A DNA stretch of 64,000 nucleotides from Marisa cornuarietis (taxonomy: Eukaryota > Mollusca > Gastropoda > Architaenioglossa > Ampullariidae). This document shows, piece by piece, positions 38,265-50,334 of the stretch. The position numbers and the translations under genes were made by a program. The stretch is from assembly GCA_004794655.1 (NCBI GenBank), contig SMMW01000001.1, positions 13,669,501 to 13,733,500 of the forward strand. Direction: 5' to 3'. A model generated the notes under the pieces. The model worked only from the letters and a program-made list of their open reading frames with translations. It did not search any database and had not been told where the DNA came from. Every line of letters starts with the position of its first letter. Position 1 is the first letter of the stretch.

Positions 38265-41200
38265 TTTTGATATTAGCATGTTTAAATTACGAAAAGGGAG
38301 GTTCTGATTTACTCCATGTTTTAAGTCACTGCAGTTACCGTCTTAAAATATTATATCGTTCTAGTTCATTTAGTTTCCTGCAGAAGAACGAATGCCTTGT
38401 ACTCCAAACCAGCAGAGCTCATCTTACAAGCTCCCAGAATTAAGGATAAGAGGTAAATTACAATCAGTATCTTACGATTTGCGTCGAAAATGTCAGAAGT
38501 TAGAAATGCTCATGGCTAAGAATTGCTGGCAGAATCACTAACATTGAGGTATGTGCATCAATCTCCTCATCAGTTCTGATTGAGCGATCACGAGAAAGGT
38601 GATAAAGAAACAGGTAAAGGGGTGGCTTCGCAAGGAATGATGACAATGTTTTTGATGTTCTGCGAGCCAGCAAATGGTTAGCTTGCTGATAGGACTGCTT
38701 GCTGCGTTTTTTCTGTCTTCATAGATTGCCACACGCTCCAGTGCATGAGTCTTCCTAGTCAAAATCAGTGAGCAGTTGACTTTCTGTCCTCGATAGTATC
38801 CCAGTCTCAGGGATCATTTGAAGACTTATGTTTTTGCTTTCCTAGTCGTGTCAAATATGCAGATGAGCGAAATCTAGACATTTCTTTAATTTCAGACATA
38901 AGTCAGTGTAAGTTTGTTTATCGGGCGTTTGACAACTATATATTCCTCATCGCTTCTGCTTCTGCATCACCATCACCATCACAACTACTGCGACGGTTCC
39001 TTTTATCTGAAATGATTTATGCGATGAATGCGCACACCTTTTAATTTATCCTGCTATGGTGTCAAATGAAAATGTATTACTTAAAATAGGTAATCTAATG
39101 ACTAATTTTTGTCGAAGCTGCTATAGTGTGGGGGTAAAGTGAATTGTTTTTAGTGCGAACATTGGAGGTTTTTTGTTTGATTGCTCGTTTAATCTTTTTC
39201 TTCGGTAATACATGCTTTGTTTATTTGTTTCTTTCAATCTTCTGGAGAGCTTGTTTGTTTTTGTGTGTTTTAAAGTGCTAGCTTGGTATTTATGCTTAAA
39301 GGTAGCTTTGGGGTTTGGGTTTGGTTTAGGGATAGGTTTATGGTTAGCGTTTGGGAAGGGTCTGTACAGAATGACTGAACAGACAAAACGGTTCGGCTGT
39401 TCACGTATGCGTAGAACAGGTAAGTAGATTAATTCAGCAAAAAAGTATTAAAAAAAACTTTTCCTAATTCTGTTCGTGGTACTACTATCCATCCATCTGT
39501 CTGTGCTCTATCCATCCACCCATCACCTATCGAATATTAATTTCAGGAAAACAAAGGAAAGCATACACTACCCAGCCATGAAGAGGATAGAATATGCATA
39601 GATTTAAGATGTGTGGATGATAATTATGACATCTATAATAGTGTTTTGTCTGTTCCTGCCTTCGTTTCTCTCTCTCTCTCTCTTCTTTGTCGTTTCTTTT
39701 TTCATTTCTTCATTCATTCATTCTATCGTTCGTTTGTTTTTTCTTTCACAAAGCTGACATAAGTAAACAAAGAACCAAATTATGAAAGGCCACAAAGGCA
39801 GTGACAGGTGAGCACACGACGTTAAAAAACAAAATACTTGAAAAACTGGCACGAAAGAGTCAGAACAAGGACAGACAATCCAGAATTCTAGAGTACAAGA
39901 AAACGCGCATGAGAAAACCTAGGTCAGCCCGAAGATTTGTACTGAGCGATGCCCGAGTCATCTGTCTCCACCACCAATTATACCGAAACACTGAAAACTT
40001 CTCGTTTGAGTTAAAGGAAAGTTTCTGAAATGAAATTGTGAAAGTAAAAAGTATTGATAAACCAGGCCCCGCCCTGCCGATGGAGTGGCCACGCCCATCT
40101 CTTTCCGGGCAATTTCTAGCAAACAAATTAAACCAGACAAAATCTGTTTTTGCCAAGAGTCTTTTCGATCATTAGAGGGTAAATCGTTCAACCATGTCTT
40201 CACTTTTGACATCCACGGGGTTATTTTCCTGCTATTGCAGCAAAGGAAATCAATACGGGAATCGGGCAGTTCTGCCAATCATGCAGCAAAGTTGGACGTG
40301 TTATCGCTCGACCCGGGGGGAGATGGAACCAGAGATGAGAGCATTCAGATGTCAGGACTGAACAGTGAACAGTGTCGAGCGAGGACAATTTGCCTTTTCT
40401 GTCAAGAAGAATATTAAATGAGGCAAAGAAAAGGCGGCCATCAAACGTTATAATTATCTGGTTTTTTTTGTTCTTTGATGCATGTTTGCTTTCCTAATGT
40501 TTGCCTTTAATCATATTTTTTATCCCCAATTACTTTGTTTCTGTGATTTCATTTTTTAACTTCTTTCATATCTTTTCCTGTCAGTCATTGTGGCGTCTTA
40601 CCACCCCAACCATTTTCCTTCTGTTTGCAACATTGTTCTCTCCACGTAGCTTTGTTATTCGCCAATGTTTCACATCAATCGCGTCATTATTGTTTACAAC
40701 ATTGCTCTCACGTCGTTTACAACAAGCTGCCAAAAATTCGAGCAATCGCAGTTTTTCATCTTGAAAGTACGTGTACTGCCACCTGAAACTCCACCCACCT
40801 TATTTTCCTCGTCTTCCTGTTATCGTCGTTATTAGGACGTCTGCAAGGGTCGAATATGTAACAAAACTGGTAAATGAACGTCCTTCGGATTCTCGATTTT
40901 TTTTTTGGGGGGGGGGGGCAACAATCAGTGGGCTGCACGCTGCGAGGGGTTGGGGGGGGTGAATGGGTGTGCAGTCAAAGTTTTGCCCAGAATTGGAGAC
41001 GGCAGATTTCTTTTGTTTGTTAGTGGAATTCACAAAGAGACACAGTCTTCGACGCGAGGACACCAGAGAAAAAAAGCGATCGAATAATCAGAGATGAGAA
41101 ATCTTACAATCAAATGACCATCTTTAAAATTCTGGCGTATAACTGTAGCCATGGTTACCTGTGCAAACTCGCGGGCTCTTGTGGACGTGTATAATGTTTA

Positions 41201-41836
41201 GTGAGTTATAATGTTGATGATAGGGTGTGTGTGGGGGGGAACTAGAGTAAAGATGGCACAACTCGTAGAACTTGACTCGACCTATTCAACAAAATGACCG
41301 ACCAAACTTTAAACAATTTTACTGTTCCAAATTAAGTTATGATGAGAAGATGACAGATTGAAGTCGATGTTTAAGTTTACTAATGAGACAGTGCCCCGCA
41401 GCAGTACACGTTACATGTCCCCGCCACTTAGCCATGGATGTTTACGGTGCTTCCGAGGAAGTGGACCAGGAGGGTGAAGGTAGTAGTCAATACCTGTCTA
41501 CGGATTTAATAGTCCGCGGGAGTCCGCTAGACACTCATAACTTTTATAAGAATTACTTCGATCTTGACAAATAGCTATAACTTAAAAAAAAAACTTTGAG
41601 TCACGACATATTAGGGTGTGTTTAGGCATGTATGTTAGTGTATGCAAGGGCTTTACAGTTGAGTACAACTGCCAAGTCAGGGGCTGCGTGTTTGCTCTCA
41701 GCGAGCCGATCTGCACACGTATATGTTGTCTACATGCTTATGTAAACCAATGCACGTTACTCTGTTGGTGTGCCATTTCTAGTACTGGCTACGATTTTCA
41801 CTGCTTTTGTCGTGAGCACGTCTAGTACACAAATAT

Positions 41837-42135
41837 ATTTGTCAATCCCATGTCTTTTGTATTTGTGACACCCATATCTTTGTCATGAGAAAGTTTTGTT
41901 GTAGCTATGTCTTTGTCATGAGAAAGTATTTGTCACACCCTTATAATTGTCATACAAATAGTTTTTTGTTAAAAAAAATGCTCTTGACATTCACGTCTTT
42001 GTCAAGATCCGGTGTTTGTCCTGTGTCTTTGTGTCAAAATTGTGTCTTGTGAAAATGTCCTAGTCGTGCACATCTTTGTTATACGTATGTCATTGTCATA
42101 CAGATGTCAAACATGTATTCGTCAATCTTTGTACT
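41837..42135 (+). repeat. Decayed tandem array built on CTTTGTCA-type units
   Basis: The stretch is filled with variants of CTTTGTCA, ATTTGTCAC, ATTGTCAT and CTTGACAT at irregular 15-35-base spacing. One 18-mer, TCTTTGTCATGAGAAAGT, is exact at 41,877-41,894 and 41,910-41,927. It looks like an old minisatellite. No known element was recognised. Confidence 0.55.
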
Positions 42136-43430
42136 TCCACGATTTCGGGCAGATTTCTGTGCTGATACTAAGGTATATGCTTTGGTGTCAGATTAGGTCA
42201 TCTGGGTATTAATCCTGCTCTTTAGGACTAAACATTGTCATCTTGTCTTGTCTTTATATAACTGAGACTTGTTGCCTGTGACTTTGTTTTCCAGAAAACT
42301 GGATTAACTGAATTATCTCCGGTCTGGCGTTCTCTTGTTACTGTTTCTTTCTAGCATCTTTGAAAAAACTATTTTAATGACATTTTATTTCCGTGACATC
42401 ATAACATTGCATGCCAGAGAAACAAATTGTAGTCAGTGCAGTCATATTTCAGCTGAACAAATTGTATACAATGCTTCTTTCATTCACCATGCTTCCTGAA
42501 GTATACAAGTGTGGCATAAGCATATGCAATCAAAATCTCTGGATTAAATATGACAGATGAAGTCAAAAGTTCAGCCCACACCCATGAAGACAAACAGTTA
42601 GCCTCTCTAGTAAGGGTTCTTTAGAAATATTCATTGAAATCTTCGAATAAATATGTTAATACTTGACTGTGCAAGATTACACTTTATACAAACTGACGCA
42701 AAGTGGATCTGCGAGTTAAGAAACATGAATTCACATCCTCTTACTTTAAATCTAAACCGACATTAAAACTGGTTACTACACCTTGCTAGTTTTGAGTAAG
42801 GATTCAAGGCGTTGCAAGGAAAAACAATCGATCGTTGACAATGACTATTTTTTCTTCTGTTGAGGACTCGTTGAGGTGTGGGAGGGGGGGGGTAATGTCA
42901 GCAGCGGAGTATTGAACTGGGAGAGTTAAACTTGGGAACAGTGCAGACGAGCATGGGAAAATGCCAGCAGCCCATGTGTGCGTCGGGAGACGACTGGTCA
43001 TTACAAAATGGTTCCGAAATCCTCCATGTCATGTACGAATGCAGTTACAAAGCTGGCCGATCAGGTTCTAAAGACAAAGAGAAGCCGTGGCCATGTTTTT
43101 GGCGAGACACACCTCCCATCAGGTCACGACCGGTACCAGATGGGCGGAATTTACAGCCAGCAGATCGACAAAGGATCTCCTATGATGCTTGTCTGCCATG
43201 GCTACACTAGTTGTGTTGACGGTGAAGAGTTTGCTGAGTACTTCTCAGTGTCCATGTTATTTTACCATTCAAGACAGGCTCTTTCTTGTTCGCTTCCTCA
43301 CGCCGCGTTATATTTTTTAATTACTCATTCATTCATCTTTAAATACTTCCAAAATTTTTTTATTAATTAAATGTTTTTAACCACACCCCTTCAAATCTTC
43401 TAACTTATATTAACACCTGTCTGCATTAAG

Positions 43431-43594
43431 TGACGTCACGTGTGTACGAATATCATCAGTATCTTTCCTGACATCAGTATTCGTGACGTCAGTACTTTCT
43501 GTGACGGTGTTTCTATATTTTACACTCCTTCTGACGTCACGTGGTAGGTATAGGACGATGTTTAATTAGTAAGAATCATTGAACACGTGAGTCA
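43431..43594. promoter_or_regulatory. Cluster of CRE, E-box and AP-1 sites
   Basis: Three perfect palindromic CREs, TGACGTCA, lie at 43,431-43,438, 43,484-43,491 and 43,532-43,539. A near-match TGACATCA lies at 43,469-43,476. CACGTG E-boxes lie at 43,437-43,442, 43,538-43,543 and 43,584-43,589, and an AP-1 site TGAGTCA at 43,588-43,594. Two E-boxes overlap CREs. CREB/ATF, bHLH and AP-1 factors are the known binders of such motifs. No gene start was recognised nearby, so enhancer or distal-promoter function is inference. Confidence 0.4.
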
Positions 43595-44063
43595 TGACTG
43601 TAAAGGTGTCATGTAGAATTTCTAGCAACGTGTAAAAAATAAAAATCATCGGAAACCTTCGCCTTTTCCTAACTTTGAATTGTATGCTCCTTCTCCTCTG
43701 TCGCTTGTCATTGTTCATCTGTCGTTGTTGTCGTTACCATTGTCCGATTGCGGTGGCAGTGTGGATAATAAGCTTGCTTCCAACGAACTTGTCGGGCAGT
43801 CACAGATGTGTGTACACCCTTCTACGTTGTCACAGTCGTCGTCCGGCGTTTCTCCAGCTTTTGATGGCCGTATATGATGCGCGAAAACATCGGTGTCCAT
43901 TATTAGCCTTTAGCCTGTTCCGCCCGCCATAATTAATACCTCCCTTATCATCGGTCACATCGAACAGGGAAACCTGCACGCGACGGAGTTCCGTCATCTT
44001 AACACGAGGAAGCTGCAAGCAGCAGATTAAGAGTATTGCACGTTCGACAATCCTTTTCATCAC

Positions 44064-44121
44064 GCGACATCCGACCACATGTATAAAAAAAAAAAAAAAA
44101 ATAGCGACATCCGACCACATG
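44064..44121 (+). mobile_element. Poly(A) insert flanked by an 18-bp direct repeat
   Basis: GCGACATCCGACCACATG occurs exactly at 44,064-44,081 and again at 44,104-44,121. Between them is only a 22-bp A-run with TATA/ATA edges. This looks like a target-site duplication around a retroposon truncated to nothing but its tail. A simple tandem duplication with A-run expansion is the alternative. Confidence 0.6.
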
Positions 44122-45035
44122 AGCGGCAACCGCCTCAACTTCAGATGCCACCAATCACCATCTTGACAAAATGTATGCTTACGTGTAACACAGGCTCTTT
44201 GCTCGTTAACACAGGTGCTTTAAAAAACTGCCGATGTCTCGGATACTGGTTTTAATTAGATGGGCTTTATCATTTTACTAGTCAAGCGAAAGTAAACCAA
44301 GTTAGACACAAAGTTTCAAGAGTTATAAAGATATGCTCTGTCATGTTATGTAACCGGGGAGTGTGTGTGTGTATGCCTTACCGGCTTGAGGGGACTAGCT
44401 CTCCGGATTTCTTTGGATTTTGTTATTTGTATAAGCTGATTTTGATTTTCGAGTCCATTGTTTGACCTGTCGTCATCCTAGTGATGTGCTTGACTGTGTT
44501 TCTTGATTGTGACATTTTGTTTCACTTCTACGGCTTCTGTTGATCCGCTGACTAACAGTCTTTTCTTCCACGCCGCCATTTTCATCTCAGTCCAGTTTCT
44601 TGTTTGTGCAGTCGACAGCGAGATGAAACATGTTCATTGTGGCTAAATTTTTTGATGATTGGAAGCAGCAAAACTGTCTACATTTTGTTTGACATGTGGA
44701 GGTTTATCCTCAGCATTCTTGATCTGTTCTTTCTGATAACTTCTCCGATGACAAGCAATTGCAGATCTAAACTCTCAATCTTCGGCGGTGAAACGTGTGG
44801 CCAGTCTCCTCACACAAATCTGGTCTCCAGTTTTCTTCTGTCGCCAGGACTTTTTAAAAACAATTTATGCAGTTATTTTAATTTCATAGACTCGTTGGAT
44901 AATGAAGTACCGTATTCTTGAAGTTATTTATCAGATAGCACTACAATTTTTTATTATTATTATTCCCGTTTCTATGCGTTATCCCTTTTTCTTTTCTGTC
45001 GTCTTGGTTGATTTCTTCAATTTCTCACTATCATG

Positions 45036-45125
45036 ATTATTGTTGTTATAATTAGTATCATTTGTAAAGCGCCATGAGCCTGCTCTTAGGGCTGGGATAT
45101 GGCGCTATAAAATAACCTTTAATAT
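45036..45125 (+). repeat. AGCGC-hairpin element, copy 3, with AGCGCCAT/ATGGCGCT stem
   Basis: An ATT/GTT-rich run leads into an 8-bp inverted repeat, AGCGCCAT at 45,068-45,075 and ATGGCGCT at 45,099-45,106. The loop contains GCTCTTAGGGCTGG. The same GCTCTTAG appears in copies 1 and 4. The AT run after it (45,122-45,146) is a microsatellite. Confidence 0.6.
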
Positions 45126-46436
45126 TAATATATATATATATATATGATGGAGGGGGTGCGTGCGTATATGTGTAAAAAAAAGACAAAGGAAAAAATGAAA
45201 GAACAGTTTCATAGAAAATAAAATAGGTTTTGTTTGTTTCTTCCGTTGTCAGGAACGTTGGGGCGAAGAGTAACTGAGTATCTTCATCTATTGCTATTTA
45301 TTACTATTGTTACTGTGGGCCATTGTGCCTCTATTGTAGAAGTTTCTATACAGCAGAAATACCTTGAGAGATTTACATAAGTTTTGGGTTCAAACTGTCA
45401 CGTGACTGCATCAAATCAACGTTCAATGTCCTCGATGCCTTTAAAATCAATAAGAACAAGTTCGTTGTCCGCCGCACTAGATGCCAGAGTTCGACAGGCG
45501 GAAAAGTTAAAGGATGAACATAAAAGGTTTTCTTTTCATGAGGGGAGAAGGAATGGCTATTTACTATTTCTGTCTCTTTTGCCATGAAGTCATCCTGGTC
45601 GCTGTCAGAGAATCTATTCACTTATTGCTATTGGATTGTTGTCCCTTTGACTGAAAGCATTTTAAATTCTGCACACGGATAGAAGCAAAGACAAAAGTGA
45701 TCCTTTCTTTATCCGAGTCTGTCATACAACAGATCAACTAATCCACCCATCACAGAAAAATCTGCAGACATTCAATTTAATAAAATATACTTGTTCTTCC
45801 TTACCAGACAAAGAAATGTTCTACTACGATGGATCAGGTAAATCGTCATAAGAGATTGAAATTACCATTCCTTTTCTTCGCTTATCAATGATTGCTATAA
45901 TCTTCCTTGCGATCCTATTGGAACCCGACACTGTCAGATTATCTCCCACCCTAAGAGAATTTGTCTGCCCTGTCCACCGTCTGTTACAATCATACTAAGT
46001 TATTATAGCTGGGATCTTTTCAGCCAGACATGGAAGACGACTTTGTGCTGTCCTTTGGTACTACACTTCCAGTCTGGGAGTCGTGACAAGAACAGACGGC
46101 TCTGGTTAGATCGAAGGAGCCGCATCTTCAAAAGCCACATGGCGTGCGCCTAAAACCCGAGTTCAAACTGCGTCCCATTGTTCATTCGCTTGTCCCTCTG
46201 GCTGTCTTTACGGACATCACAAAGGACATGGGCGGGTGAGTGCTGTTCACGATATTAATCTTCGAAGTCTCGCTTGCGTACCTCGGGTCACGGCCTCACA
46301 GGTTTTGCGTCGTCTGTAACTTGCTGGTCGGGAAGGTCTCAGAATGACTTCAGGCACACGATGCAAGCTGCTCAATTCTTTACATTTTCAGGCCGCTCTC
46401 TTCCAGAATTTTTCCCTACCTACAACATATTTACCA

Positions 46437-46580
46437 CTGCGATAGTGCAATAGTAAAGAGCTTGTCATACTGAGAACCGTTGGTTGAGTGTTCAGATCTC
46501 GCCTGTCGGTAATTTGACTCCGAAACTGTGTAATATTAACCATGGTTACAAGGTTGGTCTGGCATCTTGCCCTGAAACAA
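46437..46580 (+). mobile_element. tRNA-derived SINE, copy 2
   Basis: The head reads GATAGTGCAATAGTAAAGAG followed by CTTGTC, and a B-box-like GTTCAGATCTC lies at 46,490-46,500. The shared central block is GGTTACAAGGTTGGTCTGGC near 46,543-46,562, the counterpart of GTTTACAGGGCTGGCTG in copy 4. It is diverged, and the 3' tail is not clear. Confidence 0.55.
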
Positions 46581-48171
46581 CATTACTTGCTGTGTTGGCG
46601 TAACGCTTTAGCAACCGCCATTGGTTTCAGCATAAATCTAGTTTGCACACGTCACCACTACTGTATTCTTTTGTTACAGCTCGAGAAAAGGAGCTACCTA
46701 CATGTGAGTTTCTAGAGCGAAGCAAATTGGAAAGCTTTAATTTTGGTTTTGAATGGCAGCTCCGAAATAATAAAACTAATAGTTTCATAATAATCTACAG
46801 ATTTGGTTATGGTTACGGAGTCAGAGTTCAAGTAGGCATTGATGTAATCTCTAGCTCGAAGGCTTTACACATTGAGAAATGTTATCCAACGAAAAGAAAA
46901 ACAAAGGCGGGATTTTTAAAATATGTTTGTTCTCTTTTGATTCTAATGCTGTTAAGCACAGATAAATACACAATAACACGCAAATTTTGAAAAAAGAGAT
47001 CTCACAAATCACCTAGTCTGAAGATTTGTGTATTATTCAGGTCGACCTAAAAACCTTACAAGTGTTTTATTCAAAGCTTCCGATATAAAATGAAATAAAA
47101 CGCCTCCAGTGTTTAGGGCTTGAAAATAAATACTGCATTACGTGCTTAAGTCGTAGATGACTGCTTCATGGAAGAAAACGAAAAAAAGATGATTTGGCGA
47201 GATTATTTTGCGGGGATGCTTCGTGTGGAGTGCAATATTGTTTGAGGGTATTTCCGAGGTTGTGTACCCGTAATAAAGGGTGCGAAGGAAAGTGCGACTG
47301 TGGGAAAAAGAGGGAGGGAGGGGAGAGAAAGAAGGGTGGGGTGAAGAGAATGTAAGTAGGGGTGACAGACACCCAGGGAGTGAAACTGCAGATAAATTAT
47401 CCCCCTCGCTGTATGGTGGAAGTAGGAAAGTATGGAGCAAATAATTTCAGAGCAGGAGCTGTAAGAAAAGCTTATGCTAACAGTTTGCCAGGTATCAGTG
47501 ACCGGGCCGGTTCAGGGTTTAATTTGCAAGACGTGAATGGCAGAAAAGTTTGGCAGGCAAAAGTTTACCTTCCTAGGGTGGTCTTTCACCTGGTTGACCC
47601 GCCAGTCTTTCTGAGCGAGCAAGCACCCGTATATATTTCTCCTTGAAAGTACCCTTTCTCCTTCTTAGCGGCCCCCTGTTATTGTCGGTAGTAAATGGTT
47701 TCATATTAGTATGAGATCGACAGCTTAATGCGTTTACTCTCTTTAAATAGAAAGGATTGTCGCACAGACTGCGTGTGTGCACGCGCACGCACGCACACTT
47801 ACATTCATTTCGAGATACAACCACCCAGGCACACACATGAACGCACACAAGTATGCACACGTGTGTACATAAACTTCTGTAGAGAGTTAGATACCAGCAG
47901 GTAAGCTACACGTTTTGTGACATAAAAGGCGAATTAAAATAGACTTCTATGTTATTTTCTTTCAAACAGCATGAAGCTATACCACATTTGATGTAATCAG
48001 ATAAACTATCTTAATGGTTCTTGTTTCTTTTCACCCTACCAAAAAAAACCTTCTTTTTACCTTTTCCTATCTAAGACATTTGACTTGAAAAATAAACTAT
48101 TGAAGAACCCAAGGAAACGCCATATACTGTCTCTGTCTTTATCACAATCTTTCCTTTATTCATTCATTCAT

Positions 48172-48181
<10 letters not shown>

Positions 48182-48227
<46 letters not shown>

Positions 48228-48245
48228 ACACACACACACACACAC
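48182..48245 (+). repeat. CA microsatellite with CGCA interruptions
   Basis: A CA array with two CGCA interruptions, preceded by CATT and CT runs. Confidence 0.95.
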
Positions 48246-49083
48246 TGCCCAGCAAGCACAAATCTAAATAGGTACTACACCTATTTAGGAAAGAAACTAA
48301 GGAATGCCTTTATATGCACTTTATATTGTGTTATCTGATATGTTTGTCCTTCTGCCCTGCAGTAAACATTGAAAACAGTGGATGTCTTGTCGCAATATTG
48401 CGAGGTAAATGTCGAGTGTTTTTTGCCTCTGTTTCTGTGCATTCCTTCATCAGGACTTAAGCCTGAATATTTTTCACTTTTCAGGAAAGGACAAGTGGGG
48501 GAAACTATGAGCGAGACAACGAGAGAGACCGAACAACCTAAAAAAAAAAAAATGCATATCCCCCCTCTTCCCACCAACACCAACTCTTCATCCTTCCTCA
48601 CTTTGTAGAAACATACAGCTATGAAATGAAACCACTTTAGATATTCTTTAAACATTACTGCACAGAAAATTTGCTATTCCATCCCCCATAATAACTATAC
48701 ACCTTCCCCCAGCAACTTTACAACCTGCCGGATTCACAGCCTCTCTGTCACATTGTTTCTGCGGCTGTTTAGTTAATGATTCTTTTAGACTTGCAGATTG
48801 GGGAAGAATACATCACGCATTAAACATATTCTGTGTCTATAGGCAAAGTGCTCCTTTGGTGAGGTTATTTAAAGTTTTTGGCTACTACCTCAGAGGATAC
48901 TCGTAGACCAAGGGAGGTAATTCAAAAAAAAGGTTTTATCGTATCACTACTTAGTGTTGTCCCCTTAACGGCAAACGTTACTGCGACAATTTGTTTCTAT
49001 GACCTGACCTAGAACAGGGTTACATAGTAGCACTTTGATAATCAGGCCTAAATCTCTAAGCAGACACCAGCTGACTGAACTGG

Positions 49084-49877
49084 TTGCTAGGGGGACACGA
49101 AGAGATGCAGCAGCTGACAAGTTTCGTTACTGAGGATTGTTCGCTGTTTTTTCTTTTCACCCTAAAGGATGGTCTTATGTCGTGCAAAACCAGGCCACAT
49201 TGCGCCAGTTCACTGTTGCCAGAAGGTGTTCATCATAGCCATCTAGAGTGGAAACGGTGTTTCGTACATATTCGTTGGTCTTTGGGTCGATGTAGAAAGT
49301 GTTCACCTCCTCGAAATGCACTGCGTTCATGTAAGGATCTGCTTTGCTGTCGCCTTTGATGTTGATTATGACTTTAACTTTTGTCAGTGTTCGTATCCAT
49401 TCCGTATAAACATCCTAATTGTGTGCTTGTCAGTTTGTTTGTGGGGTCTTGCAGTTTGCTGTTGCTTGCTGTCATCAGATCAATGTTATTTGCAAAGCGC
49501 AGATTGTCTCCTACAAATGGAAAGAGGTTGTGATGGATACGAAGGGTTTCTCGCATGGTATTCTCCAAGATGCTGAAGAGTTCAGGCGATTAGGGGTACC
49601 TTTGACAGACTGCCACTGTAGTCGGAAGGAAGTCTCTAAGCTCGTTATTAATAGCACTGCATCACTAAGCTCTCATACGGCGCTTCGATGTTCTTTTCGA
49701 TGTTGAATTTCCGCAATAACCTCTTGAACCAGACTCTGTCAAATGCCTTTTTGAAGTTGATAAATTGTGAAAGATATCACTGGTATTCTAGGAGTTTTTC
49801 TATCATGATGCGAAAATAAAAGGTGTTTAACTGTGTTCCTGCCTTGGATCAAGGCGCAGCCTGTTCCGCATCAGTGA
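49084..49877 (-). pseudogene. RTE/jockey-like LINE relic, 3' part of reverse transcriptase and tail
   Basis: Reading down the minus strand, DAEQA (near 49,868) leads into a decayed template-binding block. FINFKKAFDRVWFKRLL follows near 49,767-49,717, and ENTMRETLRIHHN near 49,565. The catalytic box is at 49,485-49,496 and reads FANN, so both aspartates have become asparagine. Then come LQDPTNKLTSTQ, a HFEEVNTF piece near 49,300, and a tail LSAAASLRVPLA near 49,125-49,090. That tail resembles the one at 63.9 kb. The region between HFEEVNTF and the tail is shorter than in full copies, so there was an internal deletion. This part is continuous with the fragment at 50,335-50,590, the two being separated by an inserted element. 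Confidence 0.85.
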
Positions 49878-50315
49878 TATAAATAATAATAATAATAATG
49901 AAGATTTGTTTAGCGCATATTCACACTCATAGAGAGCATGCTCTTAGCGCTTAAAAAGAGACATGGACTAAATGGATAGAACACGAGGGGCGTAAGAATA
50001 AACGACAGTACTGACGACAAACAGAAAACAAAGAAAACAAAAAAAACACCAAGTAACAGAAACATAGAAAATATAGTGATTCCACAGAGAAAGATGGGTA
50101 GAAAATTAGCAAGAGCAGAAGGGGGAGGGTAAGAAGGACGAGCATTGTGTGGACTGTGTTAGGAGTAATGCTCAAGGAAGAGGTGCGTTTTCAGTGCAGA
50201 TTTGAAGGATTTAGTTGTAGGAAGGTGGCGGATATGGAAAGGGAGAGAGTTCCATTGTTTTGCTGCACAGTAACAAAAATCCTGTGACCATATGTTGTTG
50301 TTCTGATGACAGGAA
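49878..50315 (+). mobile_element. AGCGC-hairpin non-autonomous element, longest copy, inserted into a LINE
   Basis: The element begins with an AAT microsatellite (49,881-49,900). Next is TTTAGCGCATATTCACACTC and, after a spacer, GCTCTTAGCGCTT. A purine-rich body of about 250 bases follows, then a G-rich block with GTGCGTTTTCAGTGCAG near 50,182 and GAGAGAGTTCCATTGT near 50,245. CAGTGA occurs at both borders (49,872-49,877 and 50,316-50,321), consistent with a target-site duplication. It carries no protein. Its mechanism (DNA transposon versus retroposon) is not decided by the sequence. Similar AAT-AGCGC repeats are, to my recollection, common in marine animal genomes. Confidence 0.65.
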
Positions 50316-50334
50316 CAGTGAGGATACGGTCATA

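Larger units (their letters stand above)
28253..41836. other. Long non-coding stretch, microsatellites plus low-repeat patches
   Basis: It contains the CA, TAGA, GAAA and GT arrays listed separately. A polypyrimidine run lies at 30,241-30,320. GC-richer patches lie at 31,700-31,990 and 37,705-38,007. Low-repeat, mixed-composition stretches lie at 32,150-32,960, 33,960-34,730 and 36,240-36,760. A degenerate GGTTTGGGTTTGG stretch is near 39,308 and G runs at 40,907-40,967. I recognise no gene. Undetected small exons are possible. Confidence 0.4.
42136..45035. other. Non-coding stretch around the CRE cluster
   Basis: AT-rich, with the regulatory-motif cluster at 43.4-43.6 kb and the poly(A) insert at 44.06 kb. 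Two overlapping frames at 42,932-43,370 contain a fairly protein-like segment (MGGIYSQQIDKG, CHGYTSCVDGEEFAEYF). I could not assign it to a family, and it remains an unproven candidate exon. Confidence 0.4.
45126..49083. other. Non-coding stretch with one SINE and a CA array
   Basis: Apart from the SINE at 46.4 kb and the CA array at 48.2 kb, I see only AT-rich unique-looking sequence and short CACG runs near 47,785. No recognisable coding sequence. Confidence 0.4.
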
